Assembly: GCF_040372165.1 (NCBI RefSeq)
Contig: NZ_BAABWG010000002.1
Coordinates: forward strand, 558,001-622,000
Direction: 5' to 3'
From: Hydrogenophaga sp040372165
GTDB lineage: Bacteria; Pseudomonadota; Gammaproteobacteria; Burkholderiales; Burkholderiaceae_C
DNA length: 64,000 bases
Shown here: positions 1 through 8,389 of the stretch, piece after piece
Layout: each line of letters starts with the position of its first letter
How positions within the stretch are numbered: the first letter of the stretch is position 1
Made by a program: the position numbers and the translations under genes
Notes under the pieces: generated by a model
What the model saw: the letters and a program-made list of their open reading frames with translations, nothing else
What the model was told of the DNA's origin: nothing
Database searches by the model: none

Positions 1-548
1 TGGTCAACAAGTACCACTACGGCATCCGTTTGCCAGTGTTCAACACCAAAGTCTGGGACAACAACCAGCCTGAGCGGGGAGACGTGATGGTGTTTCGCTA
101 TCCGTTGCAACCCAGCCTGGATTACATCAAGCGCGTCATTGGCGTTCCTGGTGATGAAGTGGCCTACCTCAACAAGCAGTTGACCGTCAACGGAGAGGCT
201 GTGCCCAAACTGCCCAAGGCGGACTATTTTCAGGGCGAGGCCATGCGATATGCAAAGCAATTTGAGGAGTCGCTGGGCGACAAGACCTATCGAACCCTGA
301 ATATCACGGGCCGTTCAGCGGGAATTCCGTCACCATCCGATTTCGGGTTTAGGGAGAACTGCCGGTACACTGTAGAGGGCGTCGTCTGCAAGGTGCCGGA
401 AGGTCATTACTTCATGATGGGTGACAACCGCGACGACTCGCAGGATTCACGCTATTGGGGGTTCGTGCCCGAAGAGAACATTGTGGGCAAGGCCTTCTTT
501 GTCTGGATGAATTTCAGCGATTTCGGTCGCATTGGATCGTTTGAGTAA
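1..548 (+). CDS. lepB: Signal peptidase I (LepB), 5' end missing
   Basis: Type I leader peptidase of the inner membrane, which cleaves signal peptides from exported proteins. The open frame begins at base 3 and runs to TAA at 546-548, giving about 181 residues of the periplasmic catalytic part. The N-terminal membrane segments and the catalytic serine box lie outside the window. The catalytic lysine is visible in the YIKRVIGVPGD motif (codon 129-131), and the C-terminal box GDNRDDSQDSRYWG is intact. The VNKYHYGIRLPV stretch just after the missing serine box is typical of the family. A roughly 70-residue insertion between the boxes is usual in Gram-negative LepB. It is followed by a small DUF4845 gene and rnc, the standard betaproteobacterial order. 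Confidence 0.95.
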   Translation, partial: VNKYHYGIRLPVFNTKVWDNNQPERGDVMVFRYPLQPSLDYIKRVIGVPGDEVAYLNKQLTVNGEAVPKLPKADYFQGEAMRYAKQFEESLGDKTYRTLNITGRSAGIPSPSDFGFRENCRYTVEGVVCKVPEGHYFMMGDNRDDSQDSRYWGFVPEENIVGKAFFVWMNFSDFGRIGSFE

Positions 549-569
549 CTGGGCTTCTGGAGGGAAACC

Positions 570-923
570 GTGAAGATGAAAATGCAACAACGTGGTATTA
601 CCTTTGTCGGCCTCTTGGTCGTAGGCATTTTGGTGGCGCTGGCAGTGATTGTTGTTGCTCAGATCGTGCCTACCTATACGGAGTACCTGTCGGTGAAAAA
701 GGCGGTGCGACTGGCTGCGGCAGAAACGACGGTAACCAATGTGCGAGCTGCTTTTGACAAGCAAGCTCTCATAGATCAAGTCAGTTCAATCGAATCAAGG
801 GATCTCGAGATCACCAAAGTCGATGGTGAAGTGGTTGTTGAGTTCGCATACGACCGCGAGATTCATCTTGCAGGACCCGCGTATCTGGTGATGAAGTACT
901 CAGGCAGTTCGAGTGACAAATGA
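570..923 (+). CDS. DUF4845 family pilin-like membrane protein
   Basis: Small protein of 117 residues with GTG start preceded by a clear GGAGG ribosome binding site (about 558-562). After a short basic N-terminus there is RGITFVGLLVVGILVALAVIVVAQIVPTY, a single hydrophobic helix that resembles a class III/type IV pilin-like N-terminus; the remainder is a small soluble domain of mixed character. Proteins of this kind sit between lepB and rnc in many betaproteobacteria. The function is not established. The position, 21 bp after lepB and 32 bp before rnc, points to co-transcription. Confidence 0.85.
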   Translation: MKMKMQQRGITFVGLLVVGILVALAVIVVAQIVPTYTEYLSVKKAVRLAAAETTVTNVRAAFDKQALIDQVSSIESRDLEITKVDGEVVVEFAYDREIHLAGPAYLVMKYSGSSSDK

Positions 924-955
924 CCTTGCCGTGAGCGTGACATCGATGGGGGCGT

Positions 956-1636
956 GTGTTGTCCTCAGGGCTTGAACAGCTGCAGCAGCGCTTGCAGTAC
1001 GTGTTTGTCGACACTGGACTGTTGCAGCGGGCAGTGACCCACCGCAGCTTTTCCAGTGATCACAACGAACGACTGGAGTTTCTGGGTGACTCGGTTCTCG
1101 GGCTGGCTGTGTCGAGCCTGCTCTTTGAGCGGCTGGCGGACTTGCCCGAAGGGGACCTCTCGCGTATCCGTGCCAATTTGGTCAAACAGGAAACGCTGCA
1201 CCAGCTCGCATCTGATCTGGGCATTGCTTCTTGTATGCGCTTGGGCGAAGGTGAGAGAAAATCAGGTGGCCACAAGCGCCCCTCCATACTCGCCGACGCC
1301 ATGGAGGCCGTGATCGGTGCTGTGTATCTGGATGCCGGGTTTGAAGAGGCCCAGTCCCTGGTCCACCGCCTCTACAAGGATGTCGAGATCAGTGCGCGCA
1401 TGCATGCACTGGGCAAAGATGCGAAGACCGAACTGCAGGAGTGGCTACAGGCCCGAAAGCACCCGTTGCCCAAGTACACGGTCATCGCCACCATGGGGCA
1501 GGCGCATCAACAGACGTTTGACGTCGAGTGCCAGATAGTGGATCTTGGCCTGACCGAGCGTGGCATGGGCAGCTCCCGGCGTGCGGCGGAGCAGGTGGCT
1601 GCTGCTGCGGTGCTTCAGCGCCTGCCTCAGTCCTGA
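956..1636 (+). CDS. rnc: Ribonuclease III
   Basis: Double-strand-specific endoribonuclease that processes rRNA precursors and structured mRNAs. The 226-residue protein has the RNase III signature ERLEFLGDSVLG at about residues 38-49, a catalytic Glu/Asp set further on (DAMEAVIGAVYLD), and a C-terminal double-stranded RNA binding domain from about residue 150 (KTELQEWLQ to the end). Start is GTG at 956 (an immediately following TTG is also possible); an in-frame stop at 938-940 rules out longer forms. It is followed 38 bp later by era, the common rnc-era pairing. Confidence 0.97.
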   Translation: MLSSGLEQLQQRLQYVFVDTGLLQRAVTHRSFSSDHNERLEFLGDSVLGLAVSSLLFERLADLPEGDLSRIRANLVKQETLHQLASDLGIASCMRLGEGERKSGGHKRPSILADAMEAVIGAVYLDAGFEEAQSLVHRLYKDVEISARMHALGKDAKTELQEWLQARKHPLPKYTVIATMGQAHQQTFDVECQIVDLGLTERGMGSSRRAAEQVAAAAVLQRLPQS

Positions 1637-1674
1637 TTCGGGCCACCAATCGCTGACACCTGGAGACGTTTCGA

Positions 1675-2718
1675 ATGAGCCCATCACCCAAGCGCAATGA
1701 CCGTTCGGCCCGGCAGACAGCTGGCCAGGATCGAGTCAACGAGGGCCTGGACGCCATGCTGGCCAAGGCGCTCGGCAAGCCTGTCGAGGAAGCCGTTGGC
1801 GACCAGGATATTCCGGAAACGGAGATTCCAGCTGAAGAAGAGCAGCGTTGTGGATTTGTGGCCATTGTGGGCAAGCCTAACGTCGGAAAGTCCACCTTGC
1901 TCAACGCATTGGTGGGCCAAAAGATCAGCATCACTTCGCGAAAGGCCCAGACCACCCGCCACAGGATCACAGGTTACCGGACCATTGATCGCTCGCAGTT
2001 CGTGTTTGTGGACACTCCTGGGTTTCAGACTCGCCACGGCAATGCCCTGAACCGCTCCCTGAACAAGACTGTCCTGGGGGCCGTCAGCGACGTGGACCTG
2101 GTTCTGTTTGTTGTGGAGGCTGGGCGTTTCAATCTGGCAGATGCCAAGGTGCTGGAACTGTTGCCGCAGTCGGTGCCTGTGGTTCTGATTGCCAACAAAT
2201 TTGACCTGGTGCACCGGCGAGGAGAGTTGGCGCCATGGTTGCGCTCCATGCAGGAAAGGCGCGCGTTTGCCGAATTCGTGCCCATGTCCGCCAAGAATGC
2301 CAGGGATGTCACTCGGCTGTTTGACATTTGCGCCAAGTACTTGCCGCAGCAACCATGGATGCACGACCCCAAGGACCTGACCGATCGGAGTGAGCGGTTC
2401 ATGGCGGCGGAAATGGTGAGAGAGAAGCTGTTCCGCCTGACTGGTGACGAACTGCCTTACACCTCGACCGTGATCATCGACAAGTTTGAGCAAGACGGAG
2501 ACCTCAAGCGGATCGCCGCATCCATTGTGGTCGAGCGGGATGGCCACAAGGGTATGGTGATTGGCGAAAAAGGTGAGAAGCTCAAGAGAATCGGCACGGA
2601 AGCCAGGCAGGAGCTGGAGCGGATCTGGGGTGGCAAGGTGTTTCTTGAACTCTGGGTGAAGGTGCGTTCTGGCTGGGCGGATGACGACGCGCGCGTCCGC
2701 TCGTTCGGCTATGAATAG
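1675..2718 (+). CDS. era: GTPase Era with N-terminal extension
   Basis: Essential GTPase that binds the 3' end of 16S rRNA during 30S maturation. G1 GKPNVGKST is at residues 66-74, G3 DTPGF near 114, G4 NKFD near 174, and the C-terminal KH domain carries VIGEKGEKLKRIG. At 347 residues it is longer than typical Era (about 300) because of a polar, acidic N-terminal segment of roughly 55 residues before the G domain. The ATG at 1675 is supported by a TGGAGA site upstream. Lies between rnc and recO, as in many proteobacteria. Confidence 0.96.
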   Translation: MSPSPKRNDRSARQTAGQDRVNEGLDAMLAKALGKPVEEAVGDQDIPETEIPAEEEQRCGFVAIVGKPNVGKSTLLNALVGQKISITSRKAQTTRHRITGYRTIDRSQFVFVDTPGFQTRHGNALNRSLNKTVLGAVSDVDLVLFVVEAGRFNLADAKVLELLPQSVPVVLIANKFDLVHRRGELAPWLRSMQERRAFAEFVPMSAKNARDVTRLFDICAKYLPQQPWMHDPKDLTDRSERFMAAEMVREKLFRLTGDELPYTSTVIIDKFEQDGDLKRIAASIVVERDGHKGMVIGEKGEKLKRIGTEARQELERIWGGKVFLELWVKVRSGWADDDARVRSFGYE

Positions 2719-2767
2719 CCACGCTGTACTGCTGGCCAGGCAGAACGTGACACTGTGCTGAACGGGC

Positions 2768-3544
2768 ATGGCGACACGGCGCACTTCTGAAGAGCCAGCA
2801 TTTGTTCTCCACAGGTATGACTGGAGTGAGACCAGTCTGGTGCTGGAGGTGTTTTCCCGGCATCAGGGCCGGATTGCGCTTGTTGCCAAAGGTGTGAAGC
2901 GGCCGACCTCCCAGTACCGTTCGGTGCTCTTGCCTTTGCAACCTTTGGCCATTTCCTGGTCAGGCGATGCTGAGGTCCGTACGCTCAAATCTGCCCAGTG
3001 GCAGGGCGGGCACGTCATGCCGACGGGAGAAGCCCTGATGGCGGGCGCTTACCTCAACGAGTTGCTGATGCGGCTGCTGGCGCGGGATGACCCGCACCAG
3101 AGCCTGTTTGATCACTATGCCATGGCCGTATCCTTGCTGGCCGACAACCCGGAAGCTCAGCCTGCCATCTTGCGCGCTTTCGAACTGGTGTTGCTCAAGG
3201 ACGTCGGGTTGCTGCCTGACCTGACGGTTGAAGGTCAGTCGTTGGCGCCTCTGGGGGATGACGAGATGTATCAGCTCATGCCCGAAGGGGGACTGACGCT
3301 GGCCATGGAAGGCGAGCCCCAGGCCTTGAGGGGTTCCCGGTGGAAAGCCCTGGCCGACGCCATGTCCGACGCTGCACCTTTTGTCTCCTGCATGCTGGCC
3401 AGCGGCCCTGTGGTGGCCAGCTTGCGCCACCAGGTCAGCCGTATGTTGCACTATCACTGTGGCGTGCGACACTTCAAGACCCGCCAGCTGATGCTGGACG
3501 TTCAGGCCATGTCCAGACCAAGGCAGTCGACCGAAGGTGACTGA
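2768..3544 (+). CDS. recO: DNA repair protein RecO
   Basis: Recombination mediator of the RecFOR pathway that helps load RecA on SSB-coated single-stranded DNA. The 258-residue protein has an N-terminal OB-fold-like segment (FVLHRYDWSETSLVLEVFSRHQGRIALVAKGVKR) and a helical C-terminal region ending in a conserved histidine-rich LHYHCGVRHFKTRQLM. Length and order are normal for beta-proteobacterial RecO. It follows era by 49 bp. Confidence 0.94.
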   Translation: MATRRTSEEPAFVLHRYDWSETSLVLEVFSRHQGRIALVAKGVKRPTSQYRSVLLPLQPLAISWSGDAEVRTLKSAQWQGGHVMPTGEALMAGAYLNELLMRLLARDDPHQSLFDHYAMAVSLLADNPEAQPAILRAFELVLLKDVGLLPDLTVEGQSLAPLGDDEMYQLMPEGGLTLAMEGEPQALRGSRWKALADAMSDAAPFVSCMLASGPVVASLRHQVSRMLHYHCGVRHFKTRQLMLDVQAMSRPRQSTEGD

Positions 3545-3638
3545 CCGGAAGTTGCCTTGCGTGGTGGTATGCCACTGCCTTTTTTCCTGTTGACCTGCTC
3601 GCGCCCTGAAGAGAAACCTCTGCAATCCGACTTGCATC

Positions 3639-4427
3639 ATGTCCACTGAACTTCGTCACCGTTTCACGGCCTTGTCCGTCAACCTCAACAAAGTCGCCCT
3701 TGTCCGCAATACGCGGCATCTTGGTATCCCCAGCGTGGTGAAAGCGGCTGCCATGTGTCTTGAAGCGGGGGCACAAGGCATAACGGTGCACCCGAGACCC
3801 GACCAGCGTCACATACGCACGCATGACGTTTTTGACCTGGCAGAAGAGATGAAGGCTTGGCCGGATCGGGAGTACAACATTGAGGGAAATCCGACCCACA
3901 ACCTCATGCGACTTGCGCGTCAGCTTCATGAGCGAGGAATGCCGTTGCACCAGTTGACCTTCGTGCCGGATGGCGAAGGTCAGTTCACCAGCGACCATGG
4001 CTGGCGATTTCCTGATGACCTGGAAACGCTTGTGCCCCTCATCGAAGAGGGCAAGGCAATGGGTGCTCGAGTGAGTCTGTTCATGGACGCGGAACCGGCG
4101 CAGATGCGGGCGGCGAAGGAGGCGGGCGCTGACAGGGTGGAGCTTTACACAGAGCCATATGCAGCGGCTTGGGCCACGCCAGACCAGGACATCCAGACAA
4201 AGCGATTTGTCGCCGCAGCCCAGGCTGCTCTGGAGGCAGGGCTGGGAGTGAACGCAGGACATGATCTGAACAGAAGCAATCTGGGCCACTTCCTCTCCAA
4301 GGTGCCTGGCGTCAGCGAGGTTTCGATTGGTCATGCGCTGATGGCTGATGCACTGGAGATGGGGTACGGGGCCACAGTCAAGGCCTACCGCGCGTGCATT
4401 GAGGCTTCTGGCGAGGTGCTGGTGTGA
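3639..4427 (+). CDS. pdxJ: Pyridoxine 5'-phosphate synthase
   Basis: Last ring-closing step of the DXP-dependent vitamin B6 pathway: condenses 3-amino-2-oxopropyl phosphate with 1-deoxyxylulose 5-phosphate. The 262-residue TIM-barrel protein shows the family stretches LSVNLNKVALVRNTRH, AQGITVHPRPDQRHI, YNIEGNPT, FVPDGEGQFTSDHGW, ADRVELYTEPYA and NAGHDLNRSNL near the end. The start ATG at 3639 fits the family N-terminus. Its stop overlaps the acpS start by 4 bp, so the two are translationally coupled; the pdxJ-acpS pair is widely conserved. Confidence 0.97.
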   Translation: MSTELRHRFTALSVNLNKVALVRNTRHLGIPSVVKAAAMCLEAGAQGITVHPRPDQRHIRTHDVFDLAEEMKAWPDREYNIEGNPTHNLMRLARQLHERGMPLHQLTFVPDGEGQFTSDHGWRFPDDLETLVPLIEEGKAMGARVSLFMDAEPAQMRAAKEAGADRVELYTEPYAAAWATPDQDIQTKRFVAAAQAALEAGLGVNAGHDLNRSNLGHFLSKVPGVSEVSIGHALMADALEMGYGATVKAYRACIEASGEVLV

Positions 4428-4834
4428 TCCTGGGAATCGGTACAGACATTTGCGACATCAGGCGCGTCAGGGCAACCTGGGAACGCCAGGGCGAACGTTT
4501 CGCCGAGAAAGTCCTGGGAGAGGCGGAGCTGAAAGTGTGGCGTCAGCGCAAGACCCGATGGCCCGACAGAGGGTTGAGATATTTGGCGACGCGCTTCTCG
4601 GCCAAGGAGGCGTTTTCCAAGGCAATCGGCCTGGGCATGCGCATGCCCATGACTTGGAGGAACTGCGAAATTCTCAACCAGGCCAGCGGCAAGCCTTACG
4701 TTCAGCTCCATGGTGAGCTGGCCCGGTATTGTGCTGAACACCACATGTCGGTCCACGTCACGGTGACTGATGAGACGGACTACGCAGCCAGCTTTGTAGT
4801 GATTGAGCGTATGTCCGTTGATCCAACGGCTTGA
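4424..4834 (+). CDS. acpS: Holo-[acyl-carrier-protein] synthase
   Basis: Transfers 4'-phosphopantetheine from CoA to apo-ACP for fatty acid synthesis. The 136-residue protein has both family motifs: GIGTDICDIRRV at residues 4-15 with the metal-binding aspartate, and FSAKEAFSKAIG in the centre. GTG start overlaps the pdxJ stop by 4 bp. nagZ follows 20 bp later. Confidence 0.96.
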   Translation: MILGIGTDICDIRRVRATWERQGERFAEKVLGEAELKVWRQRKTRWPDRGLRYLATRFSAKEAFSKAIGLGMRMPMTWRNCEILNQASGKPYVQLHGELARYCAEHHMSVHVTVTDETDYAASFVVIERMSVDPTA

Positions 4835-4854
4835 CCTGGCAAGAGGAGAAGAAC

Positions 4855-5940
4855 ATGCATGCACCCTTGATGATCGACGTCTCGGGAACCGAGCTGACCG
4901 AGGCGGATGCGAGGCGCCTGGCGCACCCACTGGCGGCAGGCGTGACGCTGTTTGCCCGCAATTGGTCTGACCGGGCTCAACTGAGCGCCTTGTGCGCCCA
5001 AATCAAGGCTGTTCGGGAGGACCTCATCATCGCCGTGGATCATGAAGGGGGCCGGGTTCAGCGTTTTCGCACGGACGGATTTACCGTCTTGCCGCCCATG
5101 TCCGTTCTGGGTGACATGTGGATGCGACCTGCGCGCTCAAGTGAGGCTGAGGGTGCCCCCGCCCTGCGTGCCATGAATGCCGCCACGGCTTGTGGTTATG
5201 TCATGGCAGCGGAACTCAGGGCATGTGGGGTCGATATGAGCTTTGCCCCTGTACTGGATGTCGAGCGCGGTATCAGTCAGGTCATTGGCGATCGTTCATT
5301 TGCCAGAGACCCGCAAGTGGTCGCAGCGCTGGCACAGTCAGTCATGCACGGGATGCGCCAGGCTGGCATGGCCAACTGCGGCAAGCATTTTCCGGGACAT
5401 GGGTATGTCAAGGCGGATTCTCACGATGCCATCCCCGTGGATGACCGTTCGCTGAGCACGATACTGGCAACTGAAGCCACGCCGTATCAATGGCTTTCGG
5501 CCAGCCTGGATGCTGTGATGCCGGCGCACGTGATTTACAAGAAGGTCGACAGGCGACCAGCAGGCTTTTCTGCCCGCTGGCTGCAGGAGATCTTGCGGCA
5601 TCGGCTGGGGTTTGTGGGGGCCATTTTCAGTGACGACCTGAGCATGGCCGCCGCACGGCAAATCGATGGCGTTGAAGTGCGCTTCAGCGAGGCTGCATTG
5701 GCGGCGCTGGACGCAGGCGTCGATCTGGTCGTTGTATGCAATCAGTCCATTGAAGATGGAGGCCGACCTCTGGACGAGCTCATCGATGAGCTTTCCAAAG
5801 CCGTGGTTCAGGGCCGTTGGCGAATGAGTGAGGCCAGTGAGGAGCGTCGTCGCAGTTTGTTGCCGGTGGCGCCGGCATTGCCCTGGGACGCCCTGATGAC
5901 GAGTGAACGCTACATGAGCGCGCTTGGCCTATTGCCCTGA
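4855..5940 (+). CDS. nagZ: Beta-N-acetylhexosaminidase
   Basis: Cytosolic glycoside hydrolase family 3 enzyme that removes GlcNAc from 1,6-anhydro muropeptides in cell-wall recycling. The signature KHFPGHGYVKADSH at about residues 177-190 contains the acid/base histidine loop, and the nucleophile aspartate lies in GAIFSDDLSMAA. I chose ATG 4855 (361 residues) because AAGAGGAG at 4841-4848 is a good ribosome binding site; an upstream TTG at 4831 would add 8 residues. The last 12 bases overlap the 3' end of the convergent LON-domain gene. Confidence 0.95.
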   Translation: MHAPLMIDVSGTELTEADARRLAHPLAAGVTLFARNWSDRAQLSALCAQIKAVREDLIIAVDHEGGRVQRFRTDGFTVLPPMSVLGDMWMRPARSSEAEGAPALRAMNAATACGYVMAAELRACGVDMSFAPVLDVERGISQVIGDRSFARDPQVVAALAQSVMHGMRQAGMANCGKHFPGHGYVKADSHDAIPVDDRSLSTILATEATPYQWLSASLDAVMPAHVIYKKVDRRPAGFSARWLQEILRHRLGFVGAIFSDDLSMAAARQIDGVEVRFSEAALAALDAGVDLVVVCNQSIEDGGRPLDELIDELSKAVVQGRWRMSEASEERRRSLLPVAPALPWDALMTSERYMSALGLLP

Positions 5941-6621
5941 GGCCTTGTTGAGGCCCAGCTTTTCCAGCAGGTCCGCCACCAGTTCCAGGCGAACCATCGG
6001 GTTGTCCAGCGCCATGAGCTTTTGCTTGAGATTGGCCGGCACCGGCAGGAGCTCCAGCCAGCGATTGGAGACCCAGCTGCTGCTGTTCCAGTCCGCGTCC
6101 GTTGACGGTGGGATGGCGGCCTTTTCGGCTTCGCCACCTTCGGCTTCGATACGCAAAAAAACGGTCCGCAGAGCATCACGCGTGGCCAGTAGGTGCTCCG
6201 GAACTTCGATGCCAGCGTCAGACGGGCGCAGTTGAACATCGGCAACCCACAGTCCGTGCTGCAGCTTCTGCTTTCGCTCGATGCGAAAGCCGGATTGTCC
6301 CTGACAGTGAACCAGCAGCAGGCCGGGCTGTGGCCGCTCGATGTGCTCGATGGAAGCCAGAGTGCCAACGCTCTCGAATTCCTCGACGACGAACTGCTCT
6401 CCAGCCTCGGGGTTTTGAGTGCGTTGAAGGACTTCGCCCCCCTGGGTCAGCAGCACGACGCCGAATGGTGCGCCGGCGCGCTCGCACCGGTTGATCATGT
6501 CCAGATAGCGGACCTCAAACACCCGAAGGCTCATTCGCCCACCGGGGAACAGCACTGTCTGGAGAGGGAACAGTGGAAGCTGCGCCAGGCGCAAAGGTGT
6601 TTCGGTCTCTGTCTGGGTCAA
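5929..6621 (-). CDS. LON N-terminal substrate-binding domain protein
   Basis: Stand-alone LON substrate-binding (PUA-like) domain protein of 230 residues, lacking the ATPase and protease domains of Lon. The family core is visible in LPLFPLQTVLFPGGRMSLRVFEVRYLDMINRC near residues 14-45 and FGVVLLTQGGEV after it. The C-terminal helical part ends with LMALDNPMVRLELVADLLEKLG. Function is unknown; such proteins are common in proteobacteria. Its start codon overlaps the accD stop by 4 bp, implying coupled translation. Confidence 0.87.
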   Translation of the reverse strand: MTQTETETPLRLAQLPLFPLQTVLFPGGRMSLRVFEVRYLDMINRCERAGAPFGVVLLTQGGEVLQRTQNPEAGEQFVVEEFESVGTLASIEHIERPQPGLLLVHCQGQSGFRIERKQKLQHGLWVADVQLRPSDAGIEVPEHLLATRDALRTVFLRIEAEGGEAEKAAIPPSTDADWNSSSWVSNRWLELLPVPANLKQKLMALDNPMVRLELVADLLEKLGLNKASGQ

Positions 6622-7496
6622 TCCGTTACCACCGCATCTGCGCTCAATCGCTGCAACATGGCCAGTGAAGTAGCGACCTGTTCACGCAACGCACGCCTGT
6701 CGCAAATGAAATCCACGGCACCTTTGGTCTGGAGGAATTCGGCTCGCTGGAAGCCTTCCGGAAGCTTGACCCGCACTGTGTTTTCGATGACGCGCGGACC
6801 TGCAAAGCCGATCAGCGCCTTTGGCTCGGCAATCACAATGTCGCCCATGAACGCAAACCCTGCCGAGACTCCGCCCATGGTCGGATCTGTCAGGACACTG
6901 ATGTAGGGCAGGCCCTTCTTGGCCAGGCGAGTCAATGCTGCGTTGGTTTTGGCCATCTGCATCAGTGACAGGAGGCCTTCCTGCATGCGCGCGCCACCGG
7001 TGGCCGTGAAGCAAACGAAAGGCACTTTCTGGGAAATGGCCTCTTCGACGCCACGCACAAACCTTTCACCGACGACCGAACCCATCGAGCCACCCATGAA
7101 GTCGAACTCGAAGCAGGCAGCGACCAGACTGATGTCATGAACGGCACCGCCCATGACGACCAGTGCATCGGTTTCGCCAGTGGCTTCCAGTGCCTCTTTG
7201 ATCCGCTGCGGATACTTGCGACTGTCCTTGAAACGCAAGGGATCCACGGGCACCACTTCCTGAGCAAGCTCGTAGCGACCTTCGGGATCGAGGAAGGCAT
7301 CAAGTCGGGCGCGGGCACTGATTCGATGGTGGTGATCGCAGTGCGGGCATACGTTCAGGTTCTTCTCAAGGTCGTTCTTGTAGAGAACCGACTCGCAACT
7401 GGGGCATTTGAACCACAGGCCTTCGGGCACGCTGCGACGCTCAGTGGGATCCTTTTGCGAGATCTTGGGCGGCAGCAGTTTTTCAAGCCATGACAT
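6618..7496 (-). CDS. accD: Acetyl-CoA carboxylase carboxyltransferase subunit beta
   Basis: Forms with AccA the carboxyltransferase that moves the carboxyl group from biotin-BCCP to acetyl-CoA, giving malonyl-CoA. The N-terminal zinc ribbon is C31-x2-C34-x15-C50-x2-C53. The carboxyltransferase core includes TATGGARMQEGLLSLMQMAKT, GGVSAGFAFMGDI and GFAGPRVIENT. I set the start at 7496 (MSWLEKLLPP, 292 residues) because GAAAGGAAC sits just upstream; a 15-residue longer frame has no support. Follows trpA after an 81-bp gap containing a GC-rich hairpin. Confidence 0.97.
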   Translation of the reverse strand: MSWLEKLLPPKISQKDPTERRSVPEGLWFKCPSCESVLYKNDLEKNLNVCPHCDHHHRISARARLDAFLDPEGRYELAQEVVPVDPLRFKDSRKYPQRIKEALEATGETDALVVMGGAVHDISLVAACFEFDFMGGSMGSVVGERFVRGVEEAISQKVPFVCFTATGGARMQEGLLSLMQMAKTNAALTRLAKKGLPYISVLTDPTMGGVSAGFAFMGDIVIAEPKALIGFAGPRVIENTVRVKLPEGFQRAEFLQTKGAVDFICDRRALREQVATSLAMLQRLSADAVVTD

Positions 7497-7544
7497 GGTG
7501 TTGTTCCTTTCGTCTTGGTCGCGCCTTGGGCGTACGACCAAAAG

Positions 7545-7565
7545 CCTCCCCCAAAGAGGGGGAGG
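7545..7565 (-). terminator. GC-rich hairpin between trpA and accD
   Basis: Perfect 8-bp stem CCTCCCCC / GGGGGAGG with a 5-base loop. On the minus strand it is followed by CTTTT, so it could weaken transcription from trpA into accD, but the T tract is short. It may simply be a common GC-rich intergenic hairpin. Confidence 0.45.
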
Positions 7566-7577
7566 GGTTGCACGACA

Positions 7578-8387
7578 TTATGCGTCGAGCGCTTTTCGTA
7601 TCGTGCGGAGAAAACTCATCACCACGGGGGTGACCTTCTCAAAGGGCTCATCTTCGATCAGCTGGATGATGCGGGTTCCGATGACGACTGCGTCAGCCGT
7701 CTTTCCGATCGCCTGGGCCGTTTCTGCGTCGCGAATGCCAAATCCGACGCCGACCGGAATCTCGACGTGTTTCCGGATGCGAGGCAGCATGGCCTCGACC
7801 TGCCCGACGTCGAGTGTGCCAGCACCGGTCACACCCTTGAGGGACACGTAGTAGACATAGCCGCTGGCGACTGCTGCGACCTGCTGCATGCGTTCGTCGG
7901 TAGAAGTGGGCGCCAACAGGAAGATGAGATCCATGTCCTTGGCCCTGAGGGCGCTGGCGAAGTCGGCACACTCCTCGGGCGGGTAATCCACGACCAGAAC
8001 CCCGTCCACACCTGACTCGGCCGCATGGGCGACAAAGCTGCCCTCGCCATGCTTCTGGTCGTAGCGCTCGATGGGGTTTGCGTACCCCATCAATACGACA
8101 GGTGTGGTGCTGTTGCGCTCGCGAAAGCGCTTGACCATGGCCAGAACCTGAGCCAGCCCGACGCCCAGTGCCAGGGCGCGATCCCCCGCGCGTTGAATCA
8201 CCGGGCCATCGGCCGAAGGGTCGGAAAAAGGAACGCCCAGTTCAATGATGTCGGCACCTGCTTCGACCATGCCGTGCATGAGGTCGGGCGTGATGTCCAC
8301 ATAGGGGAATCCGGCGGTTACGTAGGGGATCAAGGCCTTGCGGTTGGCAGCCTTGAGCGCGGTCATTGCGGTTTCTATACGACTCAT
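7578..8387 (-). CDS. trpA: Tryptophan synthase alpha chain
   Basis: Cleaves indole-3-glycerol phosphate to indole and glyceraldehyde 3-phosphate; indole is channelled to TrpB. The 269-residue TIM barrel has the catalytic glutamate in ADIIELGVPFSDPSADGPVIQ (about residues 46-66), the catalytic aspartate in DGVLVVDYPPEE, and the phosphate-binding GVGFGIRDAETA toward the end. Starts 2 bp after the trpB stop, so the pair is one transcript. Confidence 0.97.
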   Translation of the reverse strand: MSRIETAMTALKAANRKALIPYVTAGFPYVDITPDLMHGMVEAGADIIELGVPFSDPSADGPVIQRAGDRALALGVGLAQVLAMVKRFRERNSTTPVVLMGYANPIERYDQKHGEGSFVAHAAESGVDGVLVVDYPPEECADFASALRAKDMDLIFLLAPTSTDERMQQVAAVASGYVYYVSLKGVTGAGTLDVGQVEAMLPRIRKHVEIPVGVGFGIRDAETAQAIGKTADAVVIGTRIIQLIEDEPFEKVTPVVMSFLRTIRKALDA

Positions 8388-8389
8388 GT

